From the NCBI RefSeq assembly GCF_964340395.1, contig NC_135566.1:16442501-16506500 (forward strand): a DNA stretch of 64,000 bases, given 5' to 3'. This DNA comes from Glandiceps talaboti. Lineage: Eukaryota > Hemichordata > Enteropneusta > Spengelidae. Positions 37,901 through 41,669 of this stretch are shown in pieces. The notes beneath the pieces were generated by a model. The model made no database searches. It saw nothing but the letters and a program-made list of their open reading frames with translations, and had not been told where the DNA came from. Position 1 is the stretch's first letter. Each line of letters begins with the position of its first letter. The translations under genes were made by a program, and so were the position numbers.

Positions 37901-38506
37901 CATGATTCTGTGAAGGTTTGATTTATAAACAAATTATGAAATACAACCACAGACATTAGACCATTGATGAGCGGAACCTGTTACAAACAGGGAAAGTAAA
38001 CAAATGAATTGGATTAATAACACTTGGCACAGCATGTTGGAAGTACAGAGACTTGTACTACATTTCATCATTTGATAAGAACAGTTTTATATCCTCTTTG
38101 CATGTACATGAGTTGCAAGGGGAGCTTCAAATTTGTTTGTAAATGTGAACTATTATGTAAAGAGGCCATAGAACTGTTCTTATCAAATGATGGAATGTAA
38201 TACAGGTCTCTGTACTTCCAACATACTGTGCCACGTGTTATTAATCCAATTCACTTGTTTACTTTCCCTGTTTGTAACTGGTTGCATTAATCAAAGGTCT
38301 TCTGTCAGCAGTTGTATATGAAGTTGTGAATTGAGAAATATTGTTGTGAAAAATAATTTGTTTGTATTAATTTACAGAAGAGAGAGTACCCTGATGGTAC
38401 AGTGAAGACTGTGTATCCAGACGGTCGCCAGGAAACAAGATATTCAAATGGAAGAATACGTGTAAAAGACAAAGATGGCAGAGTGATTGTAGATAGAATG
38501 TGTTAG
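251..38506 (+). CDS. CENPJ: CENPJ/CPAP (SAS-4) centriole protein, 3' thirteen exons, 5' end outside window
   Basis: Centrosomal scaffold of the CPAP/SAS-4 family. In the known family it binds tubulin, controls centriole length and joins STIL through its C-terminal G-box. Thirteen exons with GT-AG borders (251-478, 2687-2893, 10055-10159, 13690-14056, 14576-14859, 16422-16619, 17135-17314, 19151-19437, 21201-21387, 23514-23654, 34429-34502, 36845-37040, 38378-38506) add up to 2583 nt, which is 860 residues plus TAG, with every intron phase matching. Domain order: tubulin-binding [12 protein letters not shown] motif (residues 16-27), coiled-coil start (about 135-170), acidic linker (about 190-280), poly-Gln (Q8), coiled coil (about 367-520), basic linker (524-620), TCP10/G-box beta repeats (about 672-855). 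The vertebrate protein is about 1340 residues, so roughly a third (N-terminal) lies upstream. Introns are large, up to 10.8 kb, and the largest hosts a P-like transposon. Exon joins are inferred from splice consensus, phase and similarity, not from transcripts. Confidence 0.95.
622..945. mobile_element. Dispersed repeat, copy 1 (pairs with 35434-35801)
   Basis: Shares GCCAAG/GAAAATATGA, GTGACCTAAGGGG, CTTAGGTCACAAGTATTTTC and CTTGGCTTGTGCATGGT, in the same order, with 35434-35801. The CCTAAGG...CCTTAGG pair forms a hairpin of about 60 bp inside. Probably a non-autonomous DNA transposon. Confidence 0.65.
1137..1497. repeat. Degenerate tandem repeat, period about 94 bp
   Basis: Blocks AACTGTCAGACAGTC, CACAAAACTTTGCAGGCATG and TTTTAAATTTATTCAAA recur at about 94-95 bp (TTTAAATTT at 1275, 1369 and 1464). 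About three units. The rest of 946-2590 is AT-rich intron with nothing recognised. Confidence 0.75.
2590..2658. mobile_element. End of a MITE related to the 28-kb copy
   Basis: AAAATAAATACCCAAT followed by CCATATGGCCACCTTAA matches the right end of 27915-28254. The rest of the copy is not recognisable. It stops about 28 bp before the CENPJ acceptor at 2686. Confidence 0.5.
2687..2893 (+). CDS. CENPJ: CENPJ exon: linker and coiled-coil start
   Basis: Phase 0-0, 69 codons, starting VARKIASK and ending [13 protein letters not shown]. Acceptor AATGAACAG ends at 2686; donor GTAAGT begins at 2894. The last ten residues begin the helix continued by the exon at 10055. A diverged MITE end stops about 28 bp upstream of the acceptor, and a 21-bp minisatellite begins about 40 bp after the donor. 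Confidence 0.88.
2930..3332. repeat. 21-bp minisatellite next to a CENPJ splice donor
   Basis: About 18 units of AGTACAGGTAATCTCTCTAGC, cleanest from 3060 to 3330. It starts about 40 bp after the exon ending at 2893. Most units contain (C/A)AG-GTAAT or CAAGTAAT, a splice-donor-like string. Confidence 0.95.
3651..3990. repeat. Dispersed repeat, copy 1 (pairs with 17500-17690)
   Basis: Blocks ACCTGGAAATTTTC, CTTGTACAT, CAATGTACCAGTCTGGTAAT, TCTTTGAGAA.TAGCTGAAGA and AAAATTTTCTA.TAGTGAAA occur in the same order at 17500-17690. Its end, AATGTGAGAACCTGGGTTGAA, is found inverted at about 7465-7500. Family not identified. Confidence 0.65.
4000..5980 (+). other. CENPJ intron, nothing recognised
   Basis: AT-rich with a G run at 4940-4956. 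Short open frames only, no coding pattern. Confidence 0.6.
5985..7135. repeat. 47-bp minisatellite, about 24 copies
   Basis: Unit GACTTGGCTATCTGACTTGA followed by CATACTGGCTTGACAGTATA and GCCCAGA. Copies are highly similar in the middle and varied at the ends. A reversed piece of the unit (CAAGTCTGTGGGCTAG) lies just beyond at 7160-7175. Confidence 0.95.
7405..7560. repeat. Dispersed repeat fragments with CAATCCCAGGTTCTCAC
   Basis: Two tandem similar pieces (ATCTTATC.GTGGAGC.ACA..GATTACA at 7411 and 7501). They resemble 17757-17811 and 16930-16985, and the inverse of 3925-3955. GGTTTCAATCCC looks like a tRNA B box, so a SINE origin is possible. Confidence 0.5.
7560..9570 (+). other. CENPJ intron, nothing recognised
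   Basis: AT-rich unique-looking sequence. No coding pattern or clear repeat seen. Confidence 0.55.
9573..9723. mobile_element. Short palindromic MITE
   Basis: TAGTATTCAATTTAACTGTT at the left mirrors AAAGTTAAATTGAATACTA at the right. The arms continue through GTTCCAAAC and AAATTTTACCTGAA for about 50 bp with few mismatches. Confidence 0.85.
10055..10159 (+). CDS. CENPJ: CENPJ exon: conserved [10 protein letters not shown] helix
   Basis: Phase 0-0, 35 codons: [20 protein letters not shown] followed by FSSN and VVTRVLNRQ. Acceptor TGTTTTCAG, donor GTAAGA. The short '[12 protein letters not shown]...SFSSNSS' segment is a family hallmark in vertebrate CPAP, recalled from family knowledge. Confidence 0.92.
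10160..12060 (+). other. CENPJ intron with short tandem repeats
   Basis: Contains AAATA/AATAA stretches at 10191-10212 and 10567-10586, a G run at 10648, and the 22-bp array at 11680-11825. No gene seen. Confidence 0.55.
11680..11825. repeat. 22-bp tandem repeat, about six units
   Basis: Units like GTCTTGAAATGGAAGCACAA recur about every 20-22 bp, alternating with GACGCAAGT variants. Confidence 0.75.
12066..12313. mobile_element. hAT-like MITE
   Basis: 248 bp with terminal inverted repeats CAGGGCTTGAAATTAA / TTAATTTCAAGCCCTG, 16 bp with at most one mismatch. Flanks read GCTAAAAC before and GGTAAAAC across the right end, close to an 8-bp duplication. CAGGG termini and 8-bp duplications are typical of hAT elements. 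Confidence 0.85.
12320..13689 (+). other. CENPJ intron, nothing recognised
   Basis: Unique-looking AT-rich sequence ending at the acceptor of the acidic exon. Confidence 0.55.
13690..14056 (+). CDS. CENPJ: CENPJ exon: acidic linker
   Basis: 122 codons plus one base. Strongly acidic, with runs of Asp/Glu/Ser such as [11 protein letters not shown]. Contains a WGDF motif. Acceptor TTGTTACAG. Two donors are possible. GTAAGG at 14035 would end in phase 0, but the next exon needs one extra base, so the GTGAAT donor at 14057 is chosen: its leftover G joins AT to give Asp. Confidence 0.9.
14576..14859 (+). CDS. CENPJ: CENPJ exon: poly-Gln and coiled coil
   Basis: Starts in phase 1, ends in phase 0. 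Holds an octa-Gln run coded by CAA/CAG repeats at about 14692-14715. A heptad-like helix [20 protein letters not shown] then begins the main coiled coil. Acceptor GTCCACAG, donor GTAAGT. Confidence 0.92.
14923..15384. mobile_element. Inverted-repeat element (MITE)
   Basis: Arms of about 85 bp: left TTTACAGCTATTTCC ... GTGTTTATGTAGATGTTACTTG ... CTCCAATTAGTTTGC ... TTTGTTTCAA; right is the inverse (TTGAAACAAAC ... CCAATTGGAG ... AGTAACATCTTCATAAACAC ... ACAGCTGTAA). Similarity is about 80 percent by eye. Lies in the intron after the exon ending at 14859. Confidence 0.8.
15385..16080 (+). other. CENPJ intron, nothing recognised
   Basis: AT-rich. Includes GACCTCTAGGTCAAAGGTCA at 15667-15686, a nuclear-receptor-like half-site cluster of doubtful meaning. 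Confidence 0.5.
16085..16325 (+). mobile_element. tRNA-derived SINE with doubled head
   Basis: The second head has an A-box-like TGGTCTAAAGG (16193-16203) and B-box-like GGTTTAAGCC (16237-16246). A first, similar head has GGTTTGAACC (16145-16154). CTGGCTT..AATCTGTAC..TGCTGGTTT is shared by both. The tail (AAAGTCCCTTGGCAAGATTT) resembles the conserved 3' part of several marine-invertebrate SINEs. Confidence 0.65.
16422..16619 (+). CDS. CENPJ: CENPJ exon: charged coiled coil
   Basis: Phase 0-0, 66 codons, almost entirely Lys/Glu-rich helix: [20 protein letters not shown] and onward to EIDMLQKQ. It continues the coiled coil of the exon ending at 14859. Acceptor TGTCTTACAG, donor GTAAAA. The sequence '[20 protein letters not shown]' is typical of this family. 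Confidence 0.94.
17135..17314 (+). CDS. CENPJ: CENPJ exon: coiled coil, [13 protein letters not shown]
   Basis: Phase 0-0, 60 codons. [20 protein letters not shown], then [17 protein letters not shown], then a helix ending [17 protein letters not shown]. The 'K..RW...RLRN' pattern is conserved in CPAP. Acceptor TCACCAACCAG, donor GTAAGA. Confidence 0.94.
17500..17690. repeat. Dispersed repeat, copy 2 (pairs with 3651-3990)
   Basis: Collinear with 3651-3900 (CCTGGAAATTTTC, CAATGTACCAGTCTGGTAAT, GAGAACTAGCTGAAGACT). Interrupted downstream by the AAT array. Confidence 0.65.
17697..17744. repeat. (AAT)n microsatellite
   Basis: About 15 ATA/AAT units. Confidence 0.95.
17812..18174. mobile_element. 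Harbinger-like MITE, copy 1
   Basis: AAGAATTGTTTCTGGTCAG at the left and CTGACCAGAAGCAATTCT at the right. The interior is nearly the same as 55397-55737 (GGGGAAACACAAAAATAACC, CAAGCAAATGACATCTGC). Its outermost bases are decayed, so the target duplication cannot be read. Confidence 0.8.
18420..18665. repeat. AAATA-rich simple sequence
   Basis: About 245 bp made of AAATA, AATAA and CTAAATAG variants. Confidence 0.9.
18666..19150 (+). other. CENPJ intron, nothing recognised
   Basis: Non-repetitive intron with one diverged duplication (TCTTACTAACATTGCTA, at about 18921 and 18963). Confidence 0.55.
19151..19437 (+). CDS. CENPJ: CENPJ exon: basic/serine-rich linker
   Basis: Phase 0 to 2, 95 codons plus two bases, starting [15 protein letters not shown]. 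Low-complexity Lys/Ser/Thr linker with a proline-bearing [15 protein letters not shown] end; no fold is expected. Acceptor TTACTCGTAG, donor GTATTG (weak). A 37-bp minisatellite begins about 60 bp downstream. Confidence 0.85.
19500..19795. repeat. 37-bp minisatellite after a CENPJ exon
   Basis: About eight units of CCACAACTGCCATTTTATAC followed by TTTGACCAACTAGCTAG. Very uniform, so young. Starts about 60 bp beyond the exon ending at 19437. Confidence 0.95.
19800..20280 (+). other. CENPJ intron, nothing recognised
   Basis: AT-rich sequence between two minisatellites. Confidence 0.55.
20283..20825. repeat. 30-bp minisatellite with octamer motif
   Basis: Unit CCAGATATGCAAATGAAGCA followed by CCAACTGACA. 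About ten units at 20527-20825 and two at 20283-20340. ATGCAAAT, the POU-factor octamer, occurs in many units. The long minus-strand open frames here come from the repeat. Confidence 0.93.
21201..21387 (+). CDS. CENPJ: CENPJ exon: entry to TCP10 domain
   Basis: Enters in phase 2, leaves in phase 0. AG from the previous exon plus T gives Ser, then [20 protein letters not shown] and a linker ending [14 protein letters not shown] is the first strand of the C-terminal beta-repeat domain. Acceptor TCTCCTTCAG, donor GTAGGT. Confidence 0.92.
21437..21692. mobile_element. Diverged, truncated copy of the 28-kb MITE
   Basis: Shares GCCATATGGAT, GGTATTTGTTGTGGATTTTT, the ATTGTACATACAATAACAAA core and ATTGAGTTACAAACA with 27915-28254, in the same order. 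The right end is missing; tandem repeats follow directly. Confidence 0.65.
21700..22070. repeat. 70-bp minisatellite
   Basis: Unit CACTATTTATTCCACAGTTG, TAAGAATGTTACATGCAGTC, TCTCTTTAGC, TTACTGCATATTAAAGTCAG. About four good and two diverged copies. Confidence 0.93.
22080..23090 (+). other. CENPJ intron, nothing recognised
   Basis: AT-rich unique-looking DNA up to the CATA array. Confidence 0.55.
23093..23385. repeat. (CATA)n microsatellite
   Basis: About 60 CATA units with a few CATG, CGCA and AATA variants. It ends about 130 bp before the exon at 23514. Long open frames in it are artefacts. Confidence 0.98.
23514..23654 (+). CDS. CENPJ: CENPJ exon: TCP10 domain strands
   Basis: Phase 0-0, 47 codons: [20 protein letters not shown], then [20 protein letters not shown] and IMPDQRV. 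These are successive G-box beta strands. Acceptor CATTGACAG, donor GTAAGT. About 60 bp covering the exon end and its donor are repeated in degenerate form downstream (23637-23835). Confidence 0.95.
23637..23835 (+). repeat. Tandem copies of a CENPJ exon end and donor
   Basis: ATGCCGGATCAGAGAGTGGT (23638-23657, exon end plus donor) recurs as ATGCCTGGTCAGAGAGTGGC at 23705, TTGCCGGATGTGAGAGTGGT at 23758 and ATGCCACATCAAAGA at 23818. TTTTCCCA.TGT.CCA and ATCAAATAA spacers lie between the first copies. Confidence 0.8.
23836..24102 (+). other. CENPJ intron left of the P-like element
   Basis: Host flank of the transposon. No feature seen. Confidence 0.6.
24103..24109. repeat. Target-site duplication, left copy
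   Basis: GTTACTC next to the left terminal repeat. The same seven bases follow the right terminal repeat at 33777-33783. Two more bases match if the terminal G/T of the right repeat are counted. Confidence 0.8.
24110..24145 (+). repeat. Left terminal inverted repeat of P-like element
   Basis: 36 bp, beginning CATAGACAGTGG and ending GAAAGCCGG. Identical base for base to the reverse complement of 33741-33776. Confidence 0.95.
24357..24654 (+). CDS. Zinc-finger gene exon 1
   Basis: Acidic N terminus and the complete C2H2 finger, ending HDIL and one base of Gly/Asp. Donor GTAAGT at 24655. The start lies about 250 bp from the element's left end. Confidence 0.85.
24357..26782 (+). CDS. Transposon-borne C2H2 zinc-finger protein, three exons, family unknown
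   Basis: Exons 24357-24654, 25093-25167 and 25779-26782 (donors GTAAGT, GTATAG; acceptors CTTCCAG, TATTACAG; both introns phase 1) give 458 residues and TGA. The N terminus is very acidic (about 20-45). One C2H2 finger follows: [23 protein letters not shown]75, C78, H91, H96, spacing C-x2-C-x12-H-x4-H. Then comes a Lys-rich stretch ([10 protein letters not shown], about 115-122) that may be a nuclear signal, and a roughly 330-residue helical C-terminal region I do not recognise ([20 protein letters not shown] at about residues 290-310). The start at 24357 has a good context (ATCATGG); an in-frame ATG at 24291 would add 22 residues. The gene lies wholly between the element's terminal repeats and converges on the transposase. 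A role in binding the element's DNA or regulating transposition is inference only. Confidence 0.85.
25093..25167 (+). CDS. Zinc-finger gene exon 2
   Basis: 75 bp: [20 protein letters not shown] then INKVT. Acceptor CTCTTCCAG, donor GTATAG. Phases (1,1) fit both neighbours. Confidence 0.75.
25779..26782 (+). CDS. Zinc-finger gene exon 3
   Basis: 334 codons plus stop, opening [20 protein letters not shown]. Acceptor TTATTACAG ends at 25778. Single open frame without breaks. Its codons are less AT-biased than the surrounding intron DNA. Confidence 0.88.
27025..27030 (+). terminator. AATAAA polyadenylation signal of zinc-finger gene
   Basis: Exact AATAAA, 243 bp after the TGA at 26780-26782. 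Confidence 0.5.
27449..27454 (-). terminator. AATAAA polyadenylation signal of transposase
   Basis: TTTATT on the + strand, which is AATAAA on the transposase strand, 75 bp past its stop codon. Confidence 0.5.
27529..27818 (-). CDS. Transposase exon 5: catalytic DPLE and stop
   Basis: Completes Val847, then [20 protein letters not shown] and [18 protein letters not shown]. The spacing D-P-L-E is the catalytic Asp/Glu pair of the P family. Ends HRRRPYSM and TAG. An AATAAA on the minus strand lies at 27449-27454. Confidence 0.93.
27529..31896 (-). CDS. P-element/THAP9-like transposase, five exons, intact
   Basis: Cut-and-paste transposase of the P superfamily. Exons read 31896-29827, 29517-29371, 29168-28980, 28632-28500 and 27818-27529, all GT-AG and in phase: 2829 nt, 942 residues. 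The RNase H-like core has LLHDELRIK (D520), [10 protein letters not shown] (D624), [11 protein letters not shown] (665-675) and FNQDPLE (D874, E877). These correspond to the four catalytic acidic residues known in Drosophila P transposase. [10 protein letters not shown] and DPLESYFG..R are also family signatures. No THAP zinc finger (C2CH) is visible at the N terminus. That part is Gln/Ser-rich with a basic start ([19 protein letters not shown]) and a Cys/His cluster near residues 150-175 ([17 protein letters not shown]). The start at 31896 follows a likely acceptor (CTCACATCAG), so a 5' untranslated exon probably lies nearer the right terminal repeat. No frameshift or internal stop was found. 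Confidence 0.92.
27915..28254. mobile_element. Palindromic MITE nested in transposase intron
   Basis: About 340 bp, inverted over most of its length: CTTAAAGTGGCCATATGG at the left and CCACTTTAAG at the right, both with GGGTATTTATTTTGGATTTT next inside. The loop is near a short perfect palindrome (TTGTTATTGTACGTACAATA) around 28072-28092. Relatives lie at 21437-21692 and 2590-2658. A TTAA or TA target is likely. Confidence 0.8.
28500..28632 (-). CDS. Transposase exon 4
   Basis: 44 codons plus one base: [20 protein letters not shown] to [12 protein letters not shown]. Donor GTATGA on the minus strand. Phase 1 fits exon 5. Confidence 0.9.
28980..29168 (-). CDS. Transposase exon 3
   Basis: 63 codons, phase 0-0, starting [20 protein letters not shown]. 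Contains [16 protein letters not shown], the conserved phenylalanine-rich helix of the family. Confidence 0.92.
29371..29517 (-). CDS. Transposase exon 2
   Basis: 49 codons, phase 0-0: [20 protein letters not shown] to RMKVKYAVQ. The 'I.W..L..IY..D' and 'KMKV..A.QVLS' junction is typical of P-like transposases. Confidence 0.92.
29827..31896 (-). CDS. Transposase exon 1: N terminus to catalytic D520/D624
   Basis: 690 codons. Includes the basic N terminus, a Gln-rich region, a conserved block around [20 protein letters not shown], a CxxC ([12 protein letters not shown]), a predicted coiled coil, the [19 protein letters not shown] domain, and the first two catalytic Asp. Donor GTAAGT (minus strand) after Trp690. 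Confidence 0.92.
31990..33740. other. Right end of P-like element, no coding sequence recognised
   Basis: Probably the transposase promoter and 5' leader. From about 32560 to 33740 it is richer in CG dinucleotides than the host introns. I looked on both strands for a THAP-type zinc finger (C-x2-4-C...C-x2-H) and saw none. No convincing exon found. Confidence 0.5.
32383..32440. repeat. (ATT)n / (GTT)n microsatellite in P-like element
   Basis: About 16 ATT units followed by several GTT units, upstream of the transposase. Confidence 0.95.
33741..33776 (-). repeat. Right terminal inverted repeat of P-like element
   Basis: 36 bp, beginning CCGGCTTTCC and ending CTGTCTATG. Exact inverse of 24110-24145. 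Similarity stops abruptly inside it. Confidence 0.95.
33777..33783. repeat. Target-site duplication, right copy
   Basis: GTTACTC directly after the right terminal repeat. It pairs with 24103-24109. Confidence 0.8.
33784..34428 (+). other. CENPJ intron right of the P-like element
   Basis: Host flank. No coding pattern except the acceptor at its end. Confidence 0.6.
34429..34502 (+). CDS. CENPJ: CENPJ exon: TCP10 domain, [11 protein letters not shown]
   Basis: Phase 0 to 2: [20 protein letters not shown] then LQFP and two bases (AA) that join C of the next exon to give Asn. This is the conserved '[20 protein letters not shown]' strand of the family. Acceptor TTGCATACAG, donor GTAAGT. It follows the intron that contains the P-like transposon. 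Confidence 0.96.
34888..34979. repeat. (CTGT)n and (TG)n microsatellite
   Basis: Short CTGT run, then about 34 TG units. Confidence 0.98.
35175..35292. repeat. 23-24-bp tandem repeat, five units
   Basis: Units of GGAGACATTTTCTGACACCT then TTGG. Confidence 0.92.
35434..35801. mobile_element. Dispersed repeat, copy 2 (pairs with 622-945)
   Basis: Same order of blocks as 622-945, including the hairpin GACCTAAGGG...CCCTTAGGTC at about 35491-35550. It is collinear over more than 300 bp with scattered mismatches. Confidence 0.65.
35944..36312. mobile_element. Harbinger-like MITE, copy 2 (reverse orientation)
   Basis: Begins GGCCAAAAAAAAAGAATTAT and ends TTTTTTTTGGCC, with CTGGTCAG/CTGACCAG next inside. 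Flanked on both sides by TTA (35941-35943, 36313-36315). The subterminal GTGGTGCGACG is the inverse of that in the other copies. Its interior differs from copies 1 and 3. Confidence 0.8.
36845..37040 (+). CDS. CENPJ: CENPJ exon: core of TCP10/G-box domain
   Basis: 65 codons after the split Asn. [20 protein letters not shown] is followed by [25 protein letters not shown] and TSQYK. The regular P[DN]G turn every 10-21 residues is the single-layer beta sheet that binds STIL in known structures. Acceptor GATAAACAG, donor GTAGGA. Degenerate copies of the exon end lie in the next intron. Confidence 0.97.
37005..37700 (+). repeat. Degenerate tandem copies of a CENPJ exon edge with G runs
   Basis: Part of the exon ending at 37040 (GAGAAATTCACACATCACAA, TATAAG) and its donor GTAGGAAATATG recur downstream at 37253-37296 and 37336-37373, and more weakly near 37463 and 37621. 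Between them are GGAAATATGTCTAGTATGCA repeats and G runs, the longest at about 37517-37538. Confidence 0.75.
37957..38300. mobile_element. Long palindromic MITE before the last CENPJ exon
   Basis: 344 bp with arms of about 150 bp. Left: AGACCATTGAT, GTTACAAACAGGGAAAGTAA, TGGATTAATAACAC, TGTTGGAAGTACAGAGAC, CATCATTTGATAAGAACAGT. Right: the exact or near inverse of each in reverse order. Roughly 90 percent arm identity by eye. Its end is 77 bp from the exon at 38378. Confidence 0.88.
38378..38506 (+). CDS. CENPJ: CENPJ last exon and stop
   Basis: [20 protein letters not shown], then a strand ending [17 protein letters not shown] and TAG at 38504-38506. This matches the extreme C terminus of CPAP ([24 protein letters not shown]). 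Acceptor TTAATTTACAG. The end of a palindromic MITE lies 77 bp upstream of the exon. Confidence 0.96.
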   Translation, partial: KREYPDGTVKTVYPDGRQETRYSNGRIRVKDKDGRVIVDRMC

Positions 38507-38929
38507 CACCTCATGTCAGGGTTTCAAATCACTCAGTGAAGTGAAAGTATAATGAATGTCCTTCCTGCAGCTAGTGCTGGAAATTGTAAAGTGAATTTCG
38601 ACAGGATTCAGAAAAAATCTACGAATTGACCACAAGAATATCTGTATGCCATTACTATAGTTGTAATGGTAGGGTCAAGGGTTAAAAGTGAAAGGTCATA
38701 TTGGTCTTCATGAATCCCGATATCAATTCTGTATTTAGTATGATAGATTATAAATGGTAAAGAAATTGAAAGGCCAGTGTAATATGCCATGTTATTTTAT
38801 AATGCTAGTCATTATGTATACCAAGTTAAGTTGCGAAATGAAATGGCCAGTAGGCAGCTAACCAATTTATACCACTTTATTCTTAATGTATTTTAACCTC
38901 TACTTGAAAATTTGACATTGTACAGAGGA

Positions 38930-38935
38930 AATAAA
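38930..38935 (+). terminator. AATAAA polyadenylation signal (proximal, CENPJ)
   Basis: Exact AATAAA, 424 bp after the CENPJ stop codon. Confidence 0.5.
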
Positions 38936-39299
38936 GTGTCTAGTTGCCATGGCAATATTGTAACAAATAGTGGAGATTATTGGGTTTTGGGAAATAGGGT
39001 ATTTTTATGGTAGATTTACAATTATGTTTTACAGACTCAACCAAAAAAGTGATTATTGTTAACCAAAGACTTTAGAATGATGTCTATCCTGGTAGTAGAA
39101 GGATTGCAGAATATACTTGCCACTGAAGAATTATCAATTCTATTATTAATATTTCAACAGACAGACAACCAAATTAAATGTTAACTTTGTACTTCATTAC
39201 TGCCATTTTGTACTATTTTGATATATATATATATACTTAGTAACTTTGAGCTTGTTGTCAAAACAGGAATGTATTGTGTGTGTTGTGTGTTTCAATGCA

Positions 39300-39305
39300 A
39301 ATAAA
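39300..39305 (+). terminator. AATAAA polyadenylation signal (distal, CENPJ)
   Basis: Exact AATAAA in ATGCAAATAAACTTG, 794 bp after the CENPJ stop codon. Confidence 0.45.
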
Positions 39306-39464
39306 CTTGTGATACGTGAAACCATTTGGCAACACACGGTCCTAGGTACAGCGGTCATTTCAACTTATGATTATTTTGAAATTGTTTTCAAATGATCAGA
39401 AAGTGTATCTTATGTAGGCTTGTTTTACTGTCAAAGTGTCACAAAATTATTTATGGTGTGTTAC

Positions 39465-39765
39465 AGGTGAAGGTCAACGTCATATATATATATATGTAGA
39501 TATATATATATCATCTCACATTTTCTGGTCTTAGGAAAACCCTGAGGTCATTGGAAATCAAAGTGAAGGGTCACAGTTACAGTTTTACTTCAAGGTCATT
39601 GGGCATGCCTGGGGTCATTGTAAATCAAAGGTGAAGGTCACAATTTAGCATATGATTTCAAGGTCATTGGGCATACCGGAGGTCACTTTTAATCGATGAT
39701 AAAGGGTCACAGTGTAGCGTTTGATTTGAGGGTCTTTGGATACATGTGAGGTCATGTCACATCAA
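39465..39765. repeat. Degenerate repeat of about 63 bp with GGTCA motifs
   Basis: CAAGGTCATTGGGCAT..C..GAGGTCA and AAATC.AAGGTGAAGGTCACA recur about four times with many differences. Confidence 0.7.
39484..39510. repeat. (TA)n microsatellite
   Basis: Two TA tracts separated by TGTAGA. Confidence 0.9.
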
Positions 39766-40080
39766 TCAATGTTCATTGCTATTGTACATTGTAAAATTGT
39801 GGGTCTCAGAACATCTTGAATTGTTGACATGTTCTCAGTGCTGCTAACCCTGATCAAACAAGTAGGGTCGCTGTCTCTGGAAAACATATTTCCACTACCA
39901 TTGCACCTCCCAACACTCAGATTATGGTTTCTGGAAAGTAAGTTAGTTCTCTCTGATATCCCGTAGCTTTCCATCAAAAGACAGCCAGCTCCGACTGCCA
40001 TTATGTGTACAAACATGTGGGTCATTGTACACTTGATATAAAAAAAAATACTGCCATTGCCATTTCTTACGTACGCAAAG
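39766..40080. other. Intergenic, nothing recognised
   Basis: Ordinary unique-looking DNA between two diverged repeat tracts. Confidence 0.5.
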
Positions 40081-40435
40081 GGTCACAATCTTAGGGGTCT
40101 TTCACTGCCTTCACCCATTTGGTTTATAATATTTGAAAATCACTGCCTGCAAATATATTGTCCAGTATTTGAGTCATAATACAAAATGTATCAGAAAAGT
40201 TACTTTTCATTGCCAATCTACATCCAATATTTGAGTCCCAATACTTGAATAGTTACGTTTTCACTGCCAATAATCAATCATTTGGGTCACAATATCTGAA
40301 AAGTTAGTTCTCACTGCCAATCTGTGTCCAATTTTTTGAGTATATCTGAAAATTTGTTTTTCACTGCCTGGACCAGAGCATGTGGGTCCAGCCCTAATAT
40401 CTGAAAAGTTAGCTTTCATTTCAGTGTTTGACAAT
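40080..40435. repeat. Degenerate repeat of about 55-60 bp
   Basis: TCACTGCC.A..T...TCCA.TATTTGAGTC and TATCTGAAAAGTTA recur about five times. Confidence 0.7.
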
Positions 40436-40854
40436 TTGCTTGTTGTCTACCAGTCAGTGGAGAGTGTCGTTTATCAGCTTTTCACTTTAGTTTTTTTTCT
40501 GCCATTCATTGATATGTGTTCAGTGCTAAGTCAAAATAATTGTCCGTCACCAAAATTGTCTTATTTTTCATTTGTTTCCACAACTATTTTACATGCTTGA
40601 TGTTTGGTATCCTTTCAATAAGGTCATTCAGATTTGAAATTCTTTTTGACGTTTTCATTGAAGAAAAACTTTTCACTAACCACTGTCAGTCTGAGAATTT
40701 CATGCCAACATGATATATATATATATATATATATTACTATATTATCACTATTTACATATAACAGTAACAGTAGTAATTTATGGTGTTTTACAGTGATGTA
40801 CTCTAACATAGAAATCTTAGTGAGTCATTCAAATACCACGTTATGTTTGACATT

Positions 40855-41665
40855 TAAACTAGCCGCAATCTGTGGACAGCCACACATTATTACTGTTTTG
40901 AGACAACCATACAATGTTAAAATTAATGGTTTTGGGACAGCCACACTTTGGTGTACAATAATGTAATTTGAACACCCACACATTGTTAATGTTTCTGGAC
41001 AACCACACATTGTTAAGAGCAATGTTTCAGACATCTACACATTTGTTAACTGTAATGTTTTCAGGACAGCCACACATTGTTAAATAATGTCTTCAGAGCA
41101 ACCACACATTGTTAACAGTAATGTAATTTGAACAGCCACACATTGTTAATGTTTCTGGACAACCACACATTGTTAACAGTAATGTTTTTTGGACAGCCAC
41201 ACATTGTTAACAGTAATGTGTCAGACATCTTCACATTTGTTTTGGGACCAACCACACATTGTTAACTGTAATGTTTTCAGGACAGCCACACATTGTTAAA
41301 TAATGTCTTCAGAGCAACCACACATTGTTAACAGTAATGTTTTGGTACAACCACACTTTGGTACAGTAATGTAATTTGAACAGCCACACATTGTTAATGT
41401 TTTTGGACAGCCACACAGTGTTAACAGTAATTTTTTTGGACAACCACACATTGTTAAATGACGTCTTCAGGACAACCACTTTGTTAACTGTAATGTTTTT
41501 GGACAACCACAAATTGTTAACAGTTATTTTTTTGGACAACCACACATTGTTAAATGACGTCTTCAGGACAACCACTTTGTTAACTGTAATGTTTTGGGAC
41601 AACCACAAATTGTTAACAGTAATGTAATATTGGTAATAGTAATTTTTGGGGACAACTCCATATTG
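40855..41665. repeat. Diverged minisatellite, period about 30-35 bp
   Basis: GGACAACCACACATTGTTAA followed by CAGTAATGTTTT, in about 24 varied copies. Larger blocks (ATGTCTTCAG.GCAACCACAC and ATTTGAACAGCCACACATTG) repeat at 100-300 bp, showing higher-order copying. Confidence 0.93.
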
Positions 41666-41669
41666 TTAT

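Larger units (their letters stand above)
38507..39305 (+). other. CENPJ 3' untranslated region (probable)
   Basis: AT-rich and non-coding. Two canonical AATAAA signals follow the stop: 38930-38935 and 39300-39305. The second is followed by a TGTGTTGTGT-like region just before it and GT-rich sequence nearby. Which one is used cannot be told from sequence. Confidence 0.6.
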
